The notes under the pieces are model-generated. The model was not told where the DNA came from and searched no databases. It worked only from the letters and a program-made list of their open reading frames with translations. From Candidatus Aminicenantota bacterium (GTDB lineage Bacteria; Acidobacteriota; Aminicenantia; S016-38), in the NCBI GenBank assembly GCA_027068075.1, contig JAMOUJ010000003.1:1-52500 (forward strand): a DNA stretch of 52,500 nucleotides, read 5' to 3'. Below are positions 36,215 to 44,431 of the stretch, one piece after another; the first letter of the stretch is position 1; each line of letters opens with the position of its first letter. The position numbers and the translations under genes were made by a program.

Positions 36215-37079
36215 GGGCTTCCTTCACCGTTTTTCCGATTTCCGCCGGGGATTTCACCACATGAACTCCCGCCGCCTGAAGGGCCTTCATCTTCTCCGCC
36301 GCCGTGCCCTTGCCTCCGGCTATAATAGCCCCGGCGTGCCCCATTCTCCTGCCCGGAGGGGCCGTCTGCCCTGCTATAAAACTGATGACGGGTTTGTTGA
36401 ACTCCCTTTTTATGTAGTCTGCCGCTTCCTCCTCGGCGTTTCCTCCGATTTCTCCAATGAGAACCACCGCTTCGGTCTCCGGGTCTTCCTTGAAAAGTTT
36501 GAGTATGTCTATAAAGGTAGACCCTATAATGGGATCTCCCCCTATTCCCACCGCCGTGGACTGACCAAATCCCAATTGGGTTATCTGGTCAACGGCTTCG
36601 TAGGTCAGGGTTCCGGAGCGGGAAACTATCCCTATGGTTCCCGGCCTGTGTATGTGTCCGGGCATTATCCCCATCTTGCTCTTTCCCGGGGAAATAACTC
36701 CTGGACAATTGGGACCTATCAAACGGGTTCCCCTGCCCTTCATGTAGGCCTTCACCTTTATCATGTCCCTGGTGGGTATCCCTTCGGTGATGGCCACCAC
36801 CAGGTCCACTCCGGCATCCACCGCCTCCATAATGGCATCGGCGGCAAAGGGGGCAGGCACAAAGATAATGGAAGCGTTGGCGCCCTCCTTCCTCACTGCC
36901 TCCTCCACGGTGTTGTAAACCGGGATTTTGTCAAAGACCTTCATGCCTCCCTTGCCGGGGGTGACTCCCGCCACCACCCTGGTGCCGTAGGCAAGCATCT
37001 GCTCGGTGTGGAAACTCCCTTCAGAGCCGGTGATCCCCTGGACCACCACCCTTGTATTTTCGTTTATCAGAATGCTCAT
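36204..37079 (-). CDS. sucD: Succinyl-CoA synthetase, alpha subunit
   Basis: The alpha subunit forms the phosphohistidine intermediate and binds CoA in the reaction succinate plus CoA plus NTP to succinyl-CoA. The 291-residue protein has [19 protein letters not shown], the CoA-binding [11 protein letters not shown], the [10 protein letters not shown] loop, [13 protein letters not shown] and the phosphorylation-site region [17 protein letters not shown] with the active-site His at GHAG. It overlaps sucC by four bases upstream and cobO by 11 downstream. Length and motifs are typical. Confidence 0.97.
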   Translation of the reverse strand: MSILINENTRVVVQGITGSEGSFHTEQMLAYGTRVVAGVTPGKGGMKVFDKIPVYNTVEEAVRKEGANASIIFVPAPFAADAIMEAVDAGVDLVVAITEGIPTRDMIKVKAYMKGRGTRLIGPNCPGVISPGKSKMGIMPGHIHRPGTIGIVSRSGTLTYEAVDQITQLGFGQSTAVGIGGDPIIGSTFIDILKLFKEDPETEAVVLIGEIGGNAEEEAADYIKREFNKPVISFIAGQTAPPGRRMGHAGAIIAGGKGTAAEKMKALQAAGVHVVKSPAEIGKTVKEALGR

Positions 37080-38242
37080 GCTTCACCTCCTGCCAGTTTT
37101 ACTGCCAGTTGGGCTCCCTCGGCCATGGTCTCCGCCACTTTGATGTCAAGACCGCTTTCGGTCAGGATTTTCTTGCCCTCCTCGTAGTTGGTCCCCTTCA
37201 TCCTCACCACTATGGGGACCTTAACCTCCATTTCCCTGGCGGCGTTGACCACACCCCGGGCAAGCCTGTCACACCGAAGGATTCCTCCGAATATGTTTAT
37301 GAACACCGATTTGACATTTTCGTCGGAAAGGAGAATGCGGAAGGCGTGTTTTATCTGCTCTTCGTTGGCACCTCCCCCTACATCAAGGAAATTGGCGGGT
37401 TCTCCGCCGTAGTATTTTATGATGTCCATGGTGGCCATGGCCAAGCCCGCTCCGTTGACCATACAGCCCACATTGCCGTCCAGTTTTACATAATTGAGGT
37501 TGTACTTGGAAGCCTCCACCTCCAGGGGGCTTTCCTCGTGGATATCCCTGAGTTCGGCTATCTCCGGATGGCGAAAGAGGGCGTTGTCGTCAAAGTTCAT
37601 TTTGGCATCCAGGGCGAGGACTTCGCCGGAAGGTGTGAGGATCAGCGGGTTTATCTCCGCCAGGGAAGCGTCGGTGGCGTCAAAGGCCTTCCAGAGCCCC
37701 AGGATGAACCTGGTGGCCTCCTTCAACGCCTTTCCCTCCAGACCTAACTTGTAGGCCAGTTTCCTGGCCTGGAATACATTTAGCCCGGTGGCGGGGTGAA
37801 CATATTCCTTGAAGATAAGTTCCGGATGGGAGGCGGCCACCTCCTCAATTTCCACTCCTCCCTCCGGAGAAGCCATAACCACGGGCATCTCCATGGAGCG
37901 GTCCACCACTATGCCCAGGTACATTTCCTTGGCTATGTCCGAGGCTTCCTCCACCAGAATCTTACGCACGATCTTTCCCTCTGGCCCCGTCTGGTGGGTA
38001 ACCAGCCTCATTCCCAGCATGGACCTGGCTATCTCGTAGGCCTCCTGGGGATTGGAGGCAAGTTTCACGCCTCCGGCCTTTCCCCTGCCGCCAGCGTGAA
38101 TCTGGGCCTTAATGACCACCCTTCCTCCAAGTTCCTCAGCAATTTTCCGGGCCTCCTCGGGATCGTCCGTGGCCCTTCCCCGGGGAACCTTCACTCCGAA
38201 CTTTGAAAGGATCTCCTTGGCCTGATACTCGTGAACCTTCAT
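37076..38242 (-). CDS. sucC: Succinyl-CoA synthetase, beta subunit
   Basis: The ADP/GDP-forming beta subunit with an ATP-grasp fold. ATG 38242 is chosen because it opens the canonical [20 protein letters not shown] and has GGAGGTTAAG before it; a longer frame to 38302 lacks support. The 388-residue protein contains [59 protein letters not shown] and the C-terminal [19 protein letters not shown]. It is first in the operon sucC-sucD-cobO-peptidases. A promoter TTGACG (38297-38302) with a weak -10 TAACCT 17 bases away precedes it. Confidence 0.97.
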   Translation of the reverse strand: MKVHEYQAKEILSKFGVKVPRGRATDDPEEARKIAEELGGRVVIKAQIHAGGRGKAGGVKLASNPQEAYEIARSMLGMRLVTHQTGPEGKIVRKILVEEASDIAKEMYLGIVVDRSMEMPVVMASPEGGVEIEEVAASHPELIFKEYVHPATGLNVFQARKLAYKLGLEGKALKEATRFILGLWKAFDATDASLAEINPLILTPSGEVLALDAKMNFDDNALFRHPEIAELRDIHEESPLEVEASKYNLNYVKLDGNVGCMVNGAGLAMATMDIIKYYGGEPANFLDVGGGANEEQIKHAFRILLSDENVKSVFINIFGGILRCDRLARGVVNAAREMEVKVPIVVRMKGTNYEEGKKILTESGLDIKVAETMAEGAQLAVKLAGGEA

Positions 38243-38296
38243 CTTAACCTCCGAATGAGCATGTTCCTTTTCAAGGTTAAAACTTTTCGCCAAATC

Positions 38297-38353
38297 CGTC
38301 AATCCCCTGGACGGCCCAGGGGGATTGATTCCCGGGGAGAAAAGGGGTAAAAT
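38297..38353. promoter_or_regulatory. Back-to-back promoters of sucC and feoA around a shared palindrome
   Basis: The minus strand has TTGACG (38297-38302), 17 bases, TAACCT for sucC. The plus strand has TTGATT (38325-38330), 17 bases, TAAAAT (38348-38353) for feoA. Between and partly overlapping the two -35 elements is an inverted repeat CAATCCCCTGG (38300-38310), loop ACGGC, CCAGGGGGATTG (38316-38327) with one extra G. Being between divergent genes it cannot be a shared terminator; it is a candidate operator, or chance symmetry of the two -35 flanks. Confidence 0.5.
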
Positions 38354-38373
38354 TGCTACCTTGGAGGTAGTAA

Positions 38374-38604
38374 ATGTCTCTTCTGGAACTTCCCATCGGA
38401 GCCAGGGCGAGGATAGTGGGACTTCACGGAGGTCCCAACAGCGTCCGGAGAATTATGGCCATGGGCCTGAGGAAGGGCGACGAGGTGGAAGTTCTGTACA
38501 AGGCGGTTTTCGGAGGCCCCATCCTGGTAAAGAATCTCTCCAACGGTTCCCAGATAGCCATCGGCCGGGGCATGGCAGGAAAAATACTCGTTACTCCCCT
38601 CTGA
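38374..38604 (+). CDS. feoA: Ferrous iron transport protein A
   Basis: Small SH3-like cytoplasmic partner of FeoB, 76 residues, normal length. Features are the N-terminal [19 protein letters not shown], the [20 protein letters not shown] strand pair, the [16 protein letters not shown] segment typical of FeoA. Shine-Dalgarno GGAGGT precedes the ATG. FeoB begins six bases after the stop. The promoter lies between this gene and sucC. Iron uptake next to a PerR/oxidative-stress locus is functionally sensible. Confidence 0.95.
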   Translation: MSLLELPIGARARIVGLHGGPNSVRRIMAMGLRKGDEVEVLYKAVFGGPILVKNLSNGSQIAIGRGMAGKILVTPL

Positions 38605-38610
38605 GAGCAC

Positions 38611-40464
38611 ATGAAAAGGGTTATTTTAGTAGGTCAGCCCAACTGCGGTAAGTCCTCCTTTTTCTCCCAGATATCCGGGGTTAAGGTTCAGACCTCCAAT
38701 TTTCCCGGGACCACGGTGAAGGTCTCCCGGGCCAGGGTGAAATTCGGCGGTGAGGAATACGAAATTCTGGACCTGCCGGGGACCTATTCCCTTTTCCCGG
38801 CGGACGAGGCCGAGGAGGTGACCCTCAATTTTCTCCTCAACGAGGACTACGACATCATCGTAAATGTAATGGACGCATCCCTCATATGGAGGTCCCTGGA
38901 ATTCACCCTGGAACTGGCGGAACTGAGAAAACCCATGGTTCTGGTCCTCAACATGATGGACGAGGCTGAACGAAAGAGGATAAAGATAGATGTAAAGGCC
39001 CTTTCGGAACTTCTGGGCATCCCGGTGGTGCCCATGGTGGCCATACACGGCAAGGGCATATACGATGCGGTAAAAAGTTTTTCCCGGGCCAGACCTCCCA
39101 GGGAATTTCCCTTCACCCGTCATGTGGAGGAAAAGGTAAAAAAACTGGAGGAAAAAACCGGAAGCCGGTTTTTGGCGGTCAAGTATCTGGAGGGAGCCCT
39201 GCCCCCTCCTCCGGAACTGGCGGGTCTGGTTAAGGAACTCCAGGAGGAATTGGTGGCCCTCCACGGTATTCCTCCCTTTGAGGTCATTGCCGCCGAAAGA
39301 CACCATCTCTCCATGAAACTGGCGGAAAAGGTAACCGAAAGGGGAAAGCCGGAAATAACCGCCGGAGAGTGGGCGGACAGGTTTCTCCTTCATCCCATCC
39401 TGGGCTACATCGCCCTGGTAATAACCTTTGCATCCTTCTTCGGAGCGGTCTTCTGGGTAGGAAGCCTCCTGGAGTCCCTTCTGGTCTCACCCCTGGAGTC
39501 AGCCGCATCCTCCCTGGTAAACATGTTCTCCTCGCCCTTTGCCAGGGAAATCGCATCCTCTCTCATGGACGGGATAATCGGAGGGATAGGGATAGTTCTA
39601 CCCTACTTCGTCCCGTTGACCCTTCTTCTTTCTTTCCTGGAGGAGGTGGGGTACCTGTCCAGGGTAGCCTTTCTTACGGATGTTCTCATGCACAAGATAG
39701 GGCTTCACGGCAAGGCCATAGTTCCCTTCCTTCTGGGTTACGGGTGCACCGTCCCGGCCCTCATGGGGACGCGGATAATTGAGGACGAGAGGGACCGAAA
39801 ACTATCGGCCCTCCTCATTCCCTTCGTGCCGTGCTCCGCCCGAACCGCCGTGATCCTGGCCCTGGTGGGATACTTCCTGGGTTTCTGGTATGCCCTGCTA
39901 TTCTACTTCGGAAACATCCTGGTCATAGGCCTGGTGGGCAGTCTTCTGGCCAGGCTCAAGAGGGAGCCATCGCCGGAGTTAATCATTGAGGTACCGTCCT
40001 ATAAATGGCCCTCCCTTAAAATACTGATGAAAAAACTGCTTTTCCAGGTGGAGGAATTCGTTTTCTACGCCTGGCCGGTTCTCATAGCGGGAAGCGTCCT
40101 CCTGGGATTCTTCCATGCCCTGGGCTGGGACAGGTGGATGGCCGCCGCCCTCTCTCCCCTGATGAAACTCCTGGATCTTCCCTCATCCCTGGGTATAACC
40201 CTGGTCTTCGGCTTTCTGAGGAAAGAACTCACCCTGGTTATGGCTTCTCAGGCCCTGGGCGTTGACATCACATCCCTGGCCTCGGTTCTCACCGCCAAAC
40301 AGATGGCAGTTTTCACCGCCTTCGTAACCTTTTACATACCCTGCCTTTCGTCGGTATCAGTCCAGGTAAGGGAGTTCGGCTGGAAAACGGCCCTTCAATC
40401 CGCGGCCCTTTCGTTCTCGGTGGCCCTTTTCCTGGCCCTGATCCTCAGAGCCCTTCCCTTTTAA
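38611..40464 (+). CDS. feoB: Ferrous iron transporter FeoB
   Basis: Fe(II) uptake GTPase-permease. The 617-residue protein begins with the G domain: GQPNCGKS (8-15), the G3 DLPGTYSLFP and G4 NMMD, followed by a helical regulator region and the membrane domain with two Gate motifs, GIGIVLPYFVPLTLLLSFLE and LLGYGCTVPALMGTRII then FVPCSARTAV, and the second half SSLGITLVFGFLRKELTLVM with FYIPCLSSVSV. It is shorter than the roughly 700-770 residues of many FeoB proteins, mainly through a compact C-terminus. Its stop codon overlaps the convergent perR gene by four bases. Confidence 0.97.
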   Translation: MKRVILVGQPNCGKSSFFSQISGVKVQTSNFPGTTVKVSRARVKFGGEEYEILDLPGTYSLFPADEAEEVTLNFLLNEDYDIIVNVMDASLIWRSLEFTLELAELRKPMVLVLNMMDEAERKRIKIDVKALSELLGIPVVPMVAIHGKGIYDAVKSFSRARPPREFPFTRHVEEKVKKLEEKTGSRFLAVKYLEGALPPPPELAGLVKELQEELVALHGIPPFEVIAAERHHLSMKLAEKVTERGKPEITAGEWADRFLLHPILGYIALVITFASFFGAVFWVGSLLESLLVSPLESAASSLVNMFSSPFAREIASSLMDGIIGGIGIVLPYFVPLTLLLSFLEEVGYLSRVAFLTDVLMHKIGLHGKAIVPFLLGYGCTVPALMGTRIIEDERDRKLSALLIPFVPCSARTAVILALVGYFLGFWYALLFYFGNILVIGLVGSLLARLKREPSPELIIEVPSYKWPSLKILMKKLLFQVEEFVFYAWPVLIAGSVLLGFFHALGWDRWMAAALSPLMKLLDLPSSLGITLVFGFLRKELTLVMASQALGVDITSLASVLTAKQMAVFTAFVTFYIPCLSSVSVQVREFGWKTALQSAALSFSVALFLALILRALPF

Positions 40465-40883
40465 ATCCCCAGTTTCTTCCTGCAATCCTCGCAGATTCCG
40501 TAGAGGTAAACATGGACATCCTCTATCCTCTTGCCGTCCACCTCCTCCGGGACCTGGAAATTAAAGGGAAGGTTTACATCCTCAATCTTTCCGCAAACCC
40601 GGCACTTGAAGTGGGGATGAAGGTAGGTGTTGGAGTCGTAGATAACTTTGTTCTCGTCAATCATTATCTGCTGGACCACACCTTCCCTGGTCAAAAGTTT
40701 CAGGGTGTTGTAAACGGTGGCCATGGAAATATTGGGATAGTCCTCCTTCAGGGCTTTAAAAATGCTCTCGGCAGTATGATGAGTGCGATGAGAAAGCACA
40801 TACCTGAGTATGGCTACCCTGGGCATGGAAAGGACATATCCTTTCGCCTTAAGCCTTTGTATGATTTCTTTTTCTTCCATCAT
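40461..40883 (-). CDS. perR: PerR-type Fur-family transcriptional repressor
   Basis: Protein of 140 residues from ATG 40883 (or 40880). It has a winged helix (about 15-85, with MATVYNTLKLLTREGVV) and a dimerisation domain with the CxxC zinc pairs CRVCG and CEDC. The metal-sensing region reads HPHFKCRVCGKIEDV; Asp five residues after the second Cys corresponds to PerR Asp104, where Fur has Glu, so PerR is favoured. It should repress the fprA operon until peroxide oxidises the Fe-bound His residues. A box matching the PerR consensus lies in the divergent promoter. The start has no Shine-Dalgarno and is six bases after an extended -10, so leaderless translation is likely. Confidence 0.85.
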   Translation of the reverse strand: MMEEKEIIQRLKAKGYVLSMPRVAILRYVLSHRTHHTAESIFKALKEDYPNISMATVYNTLKLLTREGVVQQIMIDENKVIYDSNTYLHPHFKCRVCGKIEDVNLPFNFQVPEEVDGKRIEDVHVYLYGICEDCRKKLGI

Positions 40884-40889
40884 GGAAAA

Positions 40890-40898
40890 ATTATAACA
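40890..40898 (-). promoter_or_regulatory. Extended -10 promoter of perR
   Basis: The minus strand reads TGTTATAAT (40890-40898). ATG 40883 begins six bases beyond it and the intervening bases are TTTTCC, so no ribosome-binding site is possible. The -35 region (GTCAAG, 17 bases upstream) is weak and overlaps the -35 of the divergent fprA promoter. Confidence 0.55.
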
Positions 40899-40913
40899 CA
40901 GGAGAAAAGGGGC

Positions 40914-40973
40914 TTGACTTAAAATATTTTTTAGATTAGAATTATTCTTGATGATAGTTTCAGGGTTTATAAT
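40914..40973 (+). promoter_or_regulatory. fprA operon promoters with PerR-like box
   Basis: Two candidate promoters. P1: TTGACT (40914-40919), 17 bases, TAGAAT (40937-40942). P2: TTCTTG (40945-40950), 17 bases, TATAAT (40968-40973). The sequence TTAGAATTATTCTTG (40936-40950) matches the 7-1-7 PerR/Fur-box pattern TTATAATnATTATAA at 11 of 15 positions, and AGAAT-T-ATTCT is a perfect inverted repeat. It covers the P1 -10 and the P2 -35, so repressor binding would block both. AAGGAGG (40985-40991) precedes ATG 40998. Confidence 0.7.
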
Positions 40974-40997
40974 TAAAGAAAAAGAAGGAGGCTTCAT

Positions 40998-42188
40998 ATG
41001 ATTCACAAAATTGCCGATGGAGTTTTCTCGGTGGGCTCCGTTCACTGGGAAAGGAGGGTCTTTGACGAACTAATTCCCATACCCGATGGAACTTCCTACA
41101 ATTCCTTTCTTATCTTCGGCAAGGAAAAAACCGCCCTCGTTGATACGGTGGATCCAGAGAAAACCCACGAACTTCTGACCAACCTGGAAAAACTGAAGGT
41201 AGAAAGGCTTGACTTCGTCGTGGCCAACCACGCCGAGCAGGATCACTCGGGATCCATTCCCGCGGTCCTTAAAAAATATCCCATGGCCAGGGTGGTAACC
41301 AACTCCAAATGCCGGGGAATGCTCATGGACCTTCTCCACATCCCGGAAGAAAAATTCCTGGTGGTGGAGGATAGGGAGGAGTTAAGCCTGGGAGAAAGGA
41401 CCTTAAAATTCTTCCTGGCCCCCTGGGTCCACTGGCCGGAAACCATGCTCACCTATCTGATGGAAGACAAAATCCTCTTCACCTGCGATCTCTTCGGCTC
41501 CCACTTCGCCACCTCCCGCCTCTACGCCGAGGAAGACGCCAAGGTCCTGGAGGATGCCAAGAGGTATTACGCCGAAATCATGATGCCCTTCAGGGTCCAG
41601 ATACGGAAGTATTTGAAGTGGATCGGGGAACTGGAACCCCGGATCATAGCACCCAGCCACGGCCCCCTTTGGAAAAACCCCGAATTCATTCTGAAAGCCT
41701 ACGGGGAGTGGGTCTCAGACAATCTCTCCAACAAGGTCCTCCTACCCCACATATCAATGCACGGAAGCACCCGGCGTATGGTGGACAGGCTTATAGACTC
41801 CCTGGTGGAAAGGGGAATAGATGTGGTCCCCTTTGACCTGGGGAAAATAGACCTGGGAAGGTTTGCCATTGAACTGGTGGATGCCCCTACCCTGGTCTTA
41901 GCGGCTCCCACGGTGCTGGTGGGCGTCCACCCCATGGCCATCTACGCGGCCTACCTGGTCAATGCCCTGAGGCCAAAACTCAAATACTTCGGGTTCATGG
42001 GTTCCTTCGGATGGGGAGGCAGGGCCCTGGATCACATAAAGGCCCAACTGACCTCCCTGAAGGTTGAGAGTTTTGAACCCATAATGGTAAAGGGCCTCCC
42101 CCGGGAAGAAGACCTTGAAAAGGTGGATTCCCTGGCCGAGGCCATTGCCCAAAAGCACAGGGAATTGAATCTCTTTAAGGAGGTGTAA
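40998..42188 (+). CDS. fprA: Flavodiiron protein (O2/NO reductase)
   Basis: A-type flavodiiron protein, 396 residues. The N-terminal metallo-beta-lactamase-like domain holds the diiron ligands NHAEQDHSG (about 77-85), WVHWPET, the Asp in TCDLFGSH and the His in PSHGPLWK; the C-terminal flavodoxin domain begins about residue 250 with KVLLPHISMHGSTRRMVD and ends near residue 390. It reduces O2 to water or NO to N2O with electrons usually from rubredoxin, here encoded downstream. Strong AAGGAGG precedes the ATG. First gene of the oxidative-stress operon and divergent from perR. No rubredoxin or flavin-reductase domain is fused to it. Confidence 0.95.
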   Translation: MIHKIADGVFSVGSVHWERRVFDELIPIPDGTSYNSFLIFGKEKTALVDTVDPEKTHELLTNLEKLKVERLDFVVANHAEQDHSGSIPAVLKKYPMARVVTNSKCRGMLMDLLHIPEEKFLVVEDREELSLGERTLKFFLAPWVHWPETMLTYLMEDKILFTCDLFGSHFATSRLYAEEDAKVLEDAKRYYAEIMMPFRVQIRKYLKWIGELEPRIIAPSHGPLWKNPEFILKAYGEWVSDNLSNKVLLPHISMHGSTRRMVDRLIDSLVERGIDVVPFDLGKIDLGRFAIELVDAPTLVLAAPTVLVGVHPMAIYAAYLVNALRPKLKYFGFMGSFGWGGRALDHIKAQLTSLKVESFEPIMVKGLPREEDLEKVDSLAEAIAQKHRELNLFKEV

Positions 42189-42189
42189 A

Positions 42190-42813
42190 ATGGCGAAGAC
42201 CAGTTTTGGAGAAGAAATTTATCTGAGGGCTCTGACGGGGAAAATGGTGGGCGAACTCCTCCTGTCCGAATACAACAGGGTGGCGGTAATATCCCCCCGC
42301 AACATCATCTGCGCTGCCATAAGCGCCGCGGCGGAGGCCGCCTTCGTGGCGGTTTCAGGGGGAAGGGCCGCCCACTTCGTGGCGGAAAAGGGGAAAATCG
42401 GGGAGATGATGGATAAGGTCAAGGAATTTTCCCCGGAGGCGGTAGTCCTCATGTTTGGCGGTGAAACCCCCATAGAAGAAACCGTGGAACTCTTCGTGGA
42501 AACCCTGAAGGAGATGGCGGACCGGGCCCTGGAGGCGGAAATAGTCTTCCATGTAAGGATATTTGCAGCCTCCGGGGTGGAAAAGGCCGTCAAAGACGAA
42601 GCCATAAGGGATTACCTCCGGGATTCCATCCTCTTCCTCTACACCGTGGACCTGGACAAGGGCCTCCTCCTCTACAACGCCCTGGATGTTGACGAAGATG
42701 GGGAACTCTATGTGGAGAAACTGGAGGAATATCCCGTCACCGCCGAACACGCGGAACTTTTGAACCGTTCCCTCAGGGACAGGACCATGTCCTGGAAAGA
42801 AATAAATAATTAG
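42190..42813 (+). CDS. Unrecognised 207-residue protein of the oxidative-stress operon
   Basis: I do not recognise this protein. It has no signal peptide, no membrane helix and no metal-binding motif; its only Cys is residue 41 in [10 protein letters not shown]. Alternating strand-helix units are visible: [11 protein letters not shown] (30-40), [14 protein letters not shown] (51-64), [14 protein letters not shown] (84-97), [14 protein letters not shown] (116-129), consistent with a Rossmann-like or related alpha/beta fold. The second half is acidic, with [20 protein letters not shown]. It begins one base after the fprA stop with the GGAGGTGTAAA ribosome site overlapping the end of fprA, so it is tightly coupled to it. 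Association with FprA, as partner or maturation factor, is inference from position only. Confidence 0.75.
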   Translation: MAKTSFGEEIYLRALTGKMVGELLLSEYNRVAVISPRNIICAAISAAAEAAFVAVSGGRAAHFVAEKGKIGEMMDKVKEFSPEAVVLMFGGETPIEETVELFVETLKEMADRALEAEIVFHVRIFAASGVEKAVKDEAIRDYLRDSILFLYTVDLDKGLLLYNALDVDEDGELYVEKLEEYPVTAEHAELLNRSLRDRTMSWKEINN

Positions 42814-42823
42814 GAGGTATAAA

Positions 42824-43471
42824 ATGGAAGGAAGATTTCCTTTAATCGGAGAAAAATTCCCGGAATTGGAGGTGGTAACCACCCACGGGAAGGTCAAACT
42901 TCCCGATGACTACAGGGGAAAGTGGTTTATACTGTTTTCACATCCCGCAGACTTCACCCCGGTATGCACCACCGAATTCGTGGCCTTTCAGAAAAGATAC
43001 GAGCAGTTTAAAGGGTTGAACACCGAACTCATCGGCCTGAGCATTGACCAGGTCTTCTCCCACATAAAATGGGTTCAGTGGATTAAGGAGAACCTCAATG
43101 TGGAAATCAAATTCCCCATCATAGCCGACGACACCGGCCAGGTTTCCTCAAAATTAGGACTCATCCACCCGGGAAAGGGAACCAACACCGTAAGGGCCGT
43201 TTTCATCGTGGACCCCAAAGGCATCATAAGAGCCATCCTCTACTACCCCCAGGAACTGGGAAGGAACATGGACGAAATTCTCAGGATGATCCGGGGCTTC
43301 CAGGTTTCCGACGCCAACGGCGTGGCCATCCCCGCCAACTGGCCCAACAACGAACTCATAGGGGACAGGGTCATAATCCCACCGGCCATGACGGAAAGGG
43401 AAGCCGAGGAAAGGCTTAAGAAGTACGACTGCTTTGACTGGTGGTTCTGCCACAAGGCCCAGGATAAGTAA
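42824..43471 (+). CDS. 1-Cys (Prx6-type) peroxiredoxin
   Basis: Thiol peroxidase that reduces H2O2 and organic peroxides. The 215-residue protein has the active-site [14 protein letters not shown] with peroxidatic Cys48 and the Thr45 partner, the C-terminal domain [15 protein letters not shown]-type region ([20 protein letters not shown]) of Prx6 proteins and two further Cys near the end (203 and 209 in DCFDWWFC), as in archaeal Prx6 enzymes in which a C-terminal Cys helps resolution. GGAGGTATAAA is before the ATG. It is the third gene of the fprA operon. The electron donor is unknown; rubredoxin and rubrerythrin neighbours make a reductase from the same island possible. Confidence 0.94.
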   Translation: MEGRFPLIGEKFPELEVVTTHGKVKLPDDYRGKWFILFSHPADFTPVCTTEFVAFQKRYEQFKGLNTELIGLSIDQVFSHIKWVQWIKENLNVEIKFPIIADDTGQVSSKLGLIHPGKGTNTVRAVFIVDPKGIIRAILYYPQELGRNMDEILRMIRGFQVSDANGVAIPANWPNNELIGDRVIIPPAMTEREAEERLKKYDCFDWWFCHKAQDK

Positions 43472-43480
43472 CTCTATATC

Positions 43481-43509
43481 CTTCCAGGGGAGGACATCTC
43501 CCCTGGAAG
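43481..43509 (+). other. Perfect 12-bp intercistronic hairpin between peroxiredoxin and rubrerythrin genes
   Basis: CTTCCAGGGGAG (43481-43492), loop GACAT, CTCCCCTGGAAG (43498-43509). No U tract follows, so it is not a classical terminator. Immediately after comes TATAAT (43514-43519), with AGGACA 17 bases upstream as a weak -35 inside the hairpin; a secondary promoter for rubrerythrin is possible. RNA processing or partial termination are alternatives. Confidence 0.6.
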
Positions 43510-43534
43510 ACCCTATAATAATAAGGAGGGGACC

Positions 43535-44041
43535 ATGAAAAAAATGACGGAGAAATCCCTGCAGGAAGCCTTCGCAGGGGAATCCATGGCCCACATGAAA
43601 TACCTTCTCTTCAGCGAGGTGGCGGAAAAGGAGGGTTTCAAAAACATAGCGAGGCTGTTCAGGGCCATAGCCTATGCGGAACTGGTTCACGCCAAAAACC
43701 ACGCCAGGGCCCTGGGCTACATAAAGGACACCCCGGGGAACCTGGAGACGGGCATGGCCGGAGAAAAATTTGAAGTGGAGGAAATGTATCCTGCCTACGA
43801 TGCCGTGGCCAAACTCCAGGGGGAAAAATCAGCCCAGAGGGCCATCCACTTCGCCCTGGAGGCCGAGAAAATCCACCACGACCTCTACGCCAGCGCCAGG
43901 GAAGAGGTGATCAGGGGAAAGGACATGGACATATCCGACATATATGTATGCCCCGTCTGCGGATATACCTATGTGGGGGAGACCCCCCCAGAGAAATGCC
44001 CGGTCTGCGGGCTGCCTTCGGAGAAATTCGCTAAATATTAA
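43535..44041 (+). CDS. rbr: Rubrerythrin
   Basis: Non-haem diiron peroxidase with electrons from rubredoxin. The 168-residue protein has the four-helix ferritin-like domain (about 1-130) with Glu and His ligands in AGESMAHMKYLLF, EKEGFKNIARLFRAIAYAEL and FALEAEKIHHDLYASA, and a C-terminal rubredoxin-like FeCys4 domain with CPVCGYTYVG and CPVCGLPSEKF. Length is slightly below classical rubrerythrin. AAGGAGGGG precedes the ATG. Together with the peroxiredoxin and superoxide reductase it handles peroxide made by SOR and flavin oxidation. Confidence 0.96.
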   Translation: MKKMTEKSLQEAFAGESMAHMKYLLFSEVAEKEGFKNIARLFRAIAYAELVHAKNHARALGYIKDTPGNLETGMAGEKFEVEEMYPAYDAVAKLQGEKSAQRAIHFALEAEKIHHDLYASAREEVIRGKDMDISDIYVCPVCGYTYVGETPPEKCPVCGLPSEKFAKY

Positions 44042-44056
44042 TATAAGGAGGTAAAA

Positions 44057-44422
44057 ATGGCGATCAAAGATTTAATTCAAACCGGAGACTGGAAGGGAGA
44101 AAAACACATCCCTGCCATTGAGGTCAAGGAAAAGGGGGAATGGATAGTGGTGGAGGTGAGCGTGGGCAAGGAAATACCCCATCCCAACACTCCGGAGCAC
44201 CACATCCAGTGGGTGGAACTTTACTTCCAGCCCCAGGGAAGCAAGTTTCCTTACCTGGTGGGTAGGTGGGAGGCCGCAGGGCACGGTTACGGGGACTCCA
44301 CCCTTTTCACCGATCCTTACCTGGTGGCCCGGTTCAAGGCGGAAAAATCCGGAACCCTCTACGCCCTTTCCTTCTGCAACATCCACGGTCTCTGGACTTC
44401 CTCCCAGGAACTTAAACTCTGA
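44057..44422 (+). CDS. Superoxide reductase (neelaredoxin/class II desulfoferrodoxin)
   Basis: Reduces superoxide to H2O2 without making O2. The 121-residue protein lacks the N-terminal desulforedoxin domain, so it is class II. Catalytic iron ligands are visible in KHIPAIEV, PNTPEHHIQWVELYF and SFCNIHGLWTS (the Cys and His of the Cys-His4 centre). The Glu-Lys pair preceding HIP is the conserved loop that guides superoxide. GGAGGTAAAA precedes the ATG. Placed between two peroxide-related genes, its product's peroxide would be removed by rubrerythrin or peroxiredoxin. Electrons are expected from rubredoxin, encoded five genes on. Confidence 0.95.
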   Translation: MAIKDLIQTGDWKGEKHIPAIEVKEKGEWIVVEVSVGKEIPHPNTPEHHIQWVELYFQPQGSKFPYLVGRWEAAGHGYGDSTLFTDPYLVARFKAEKSGTLYALSFCNIHGLWTSSQELKL

Positions 44423-44431
44423 GGGGGGAGC

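Noticed and set aside
40884-41045. N-terminal extension of perR to 41045
   Set aside because: The extension runs through the fprA promoter and ribosome site and into fprA itself; Fur-family proteins begin near the MMEEKE position.
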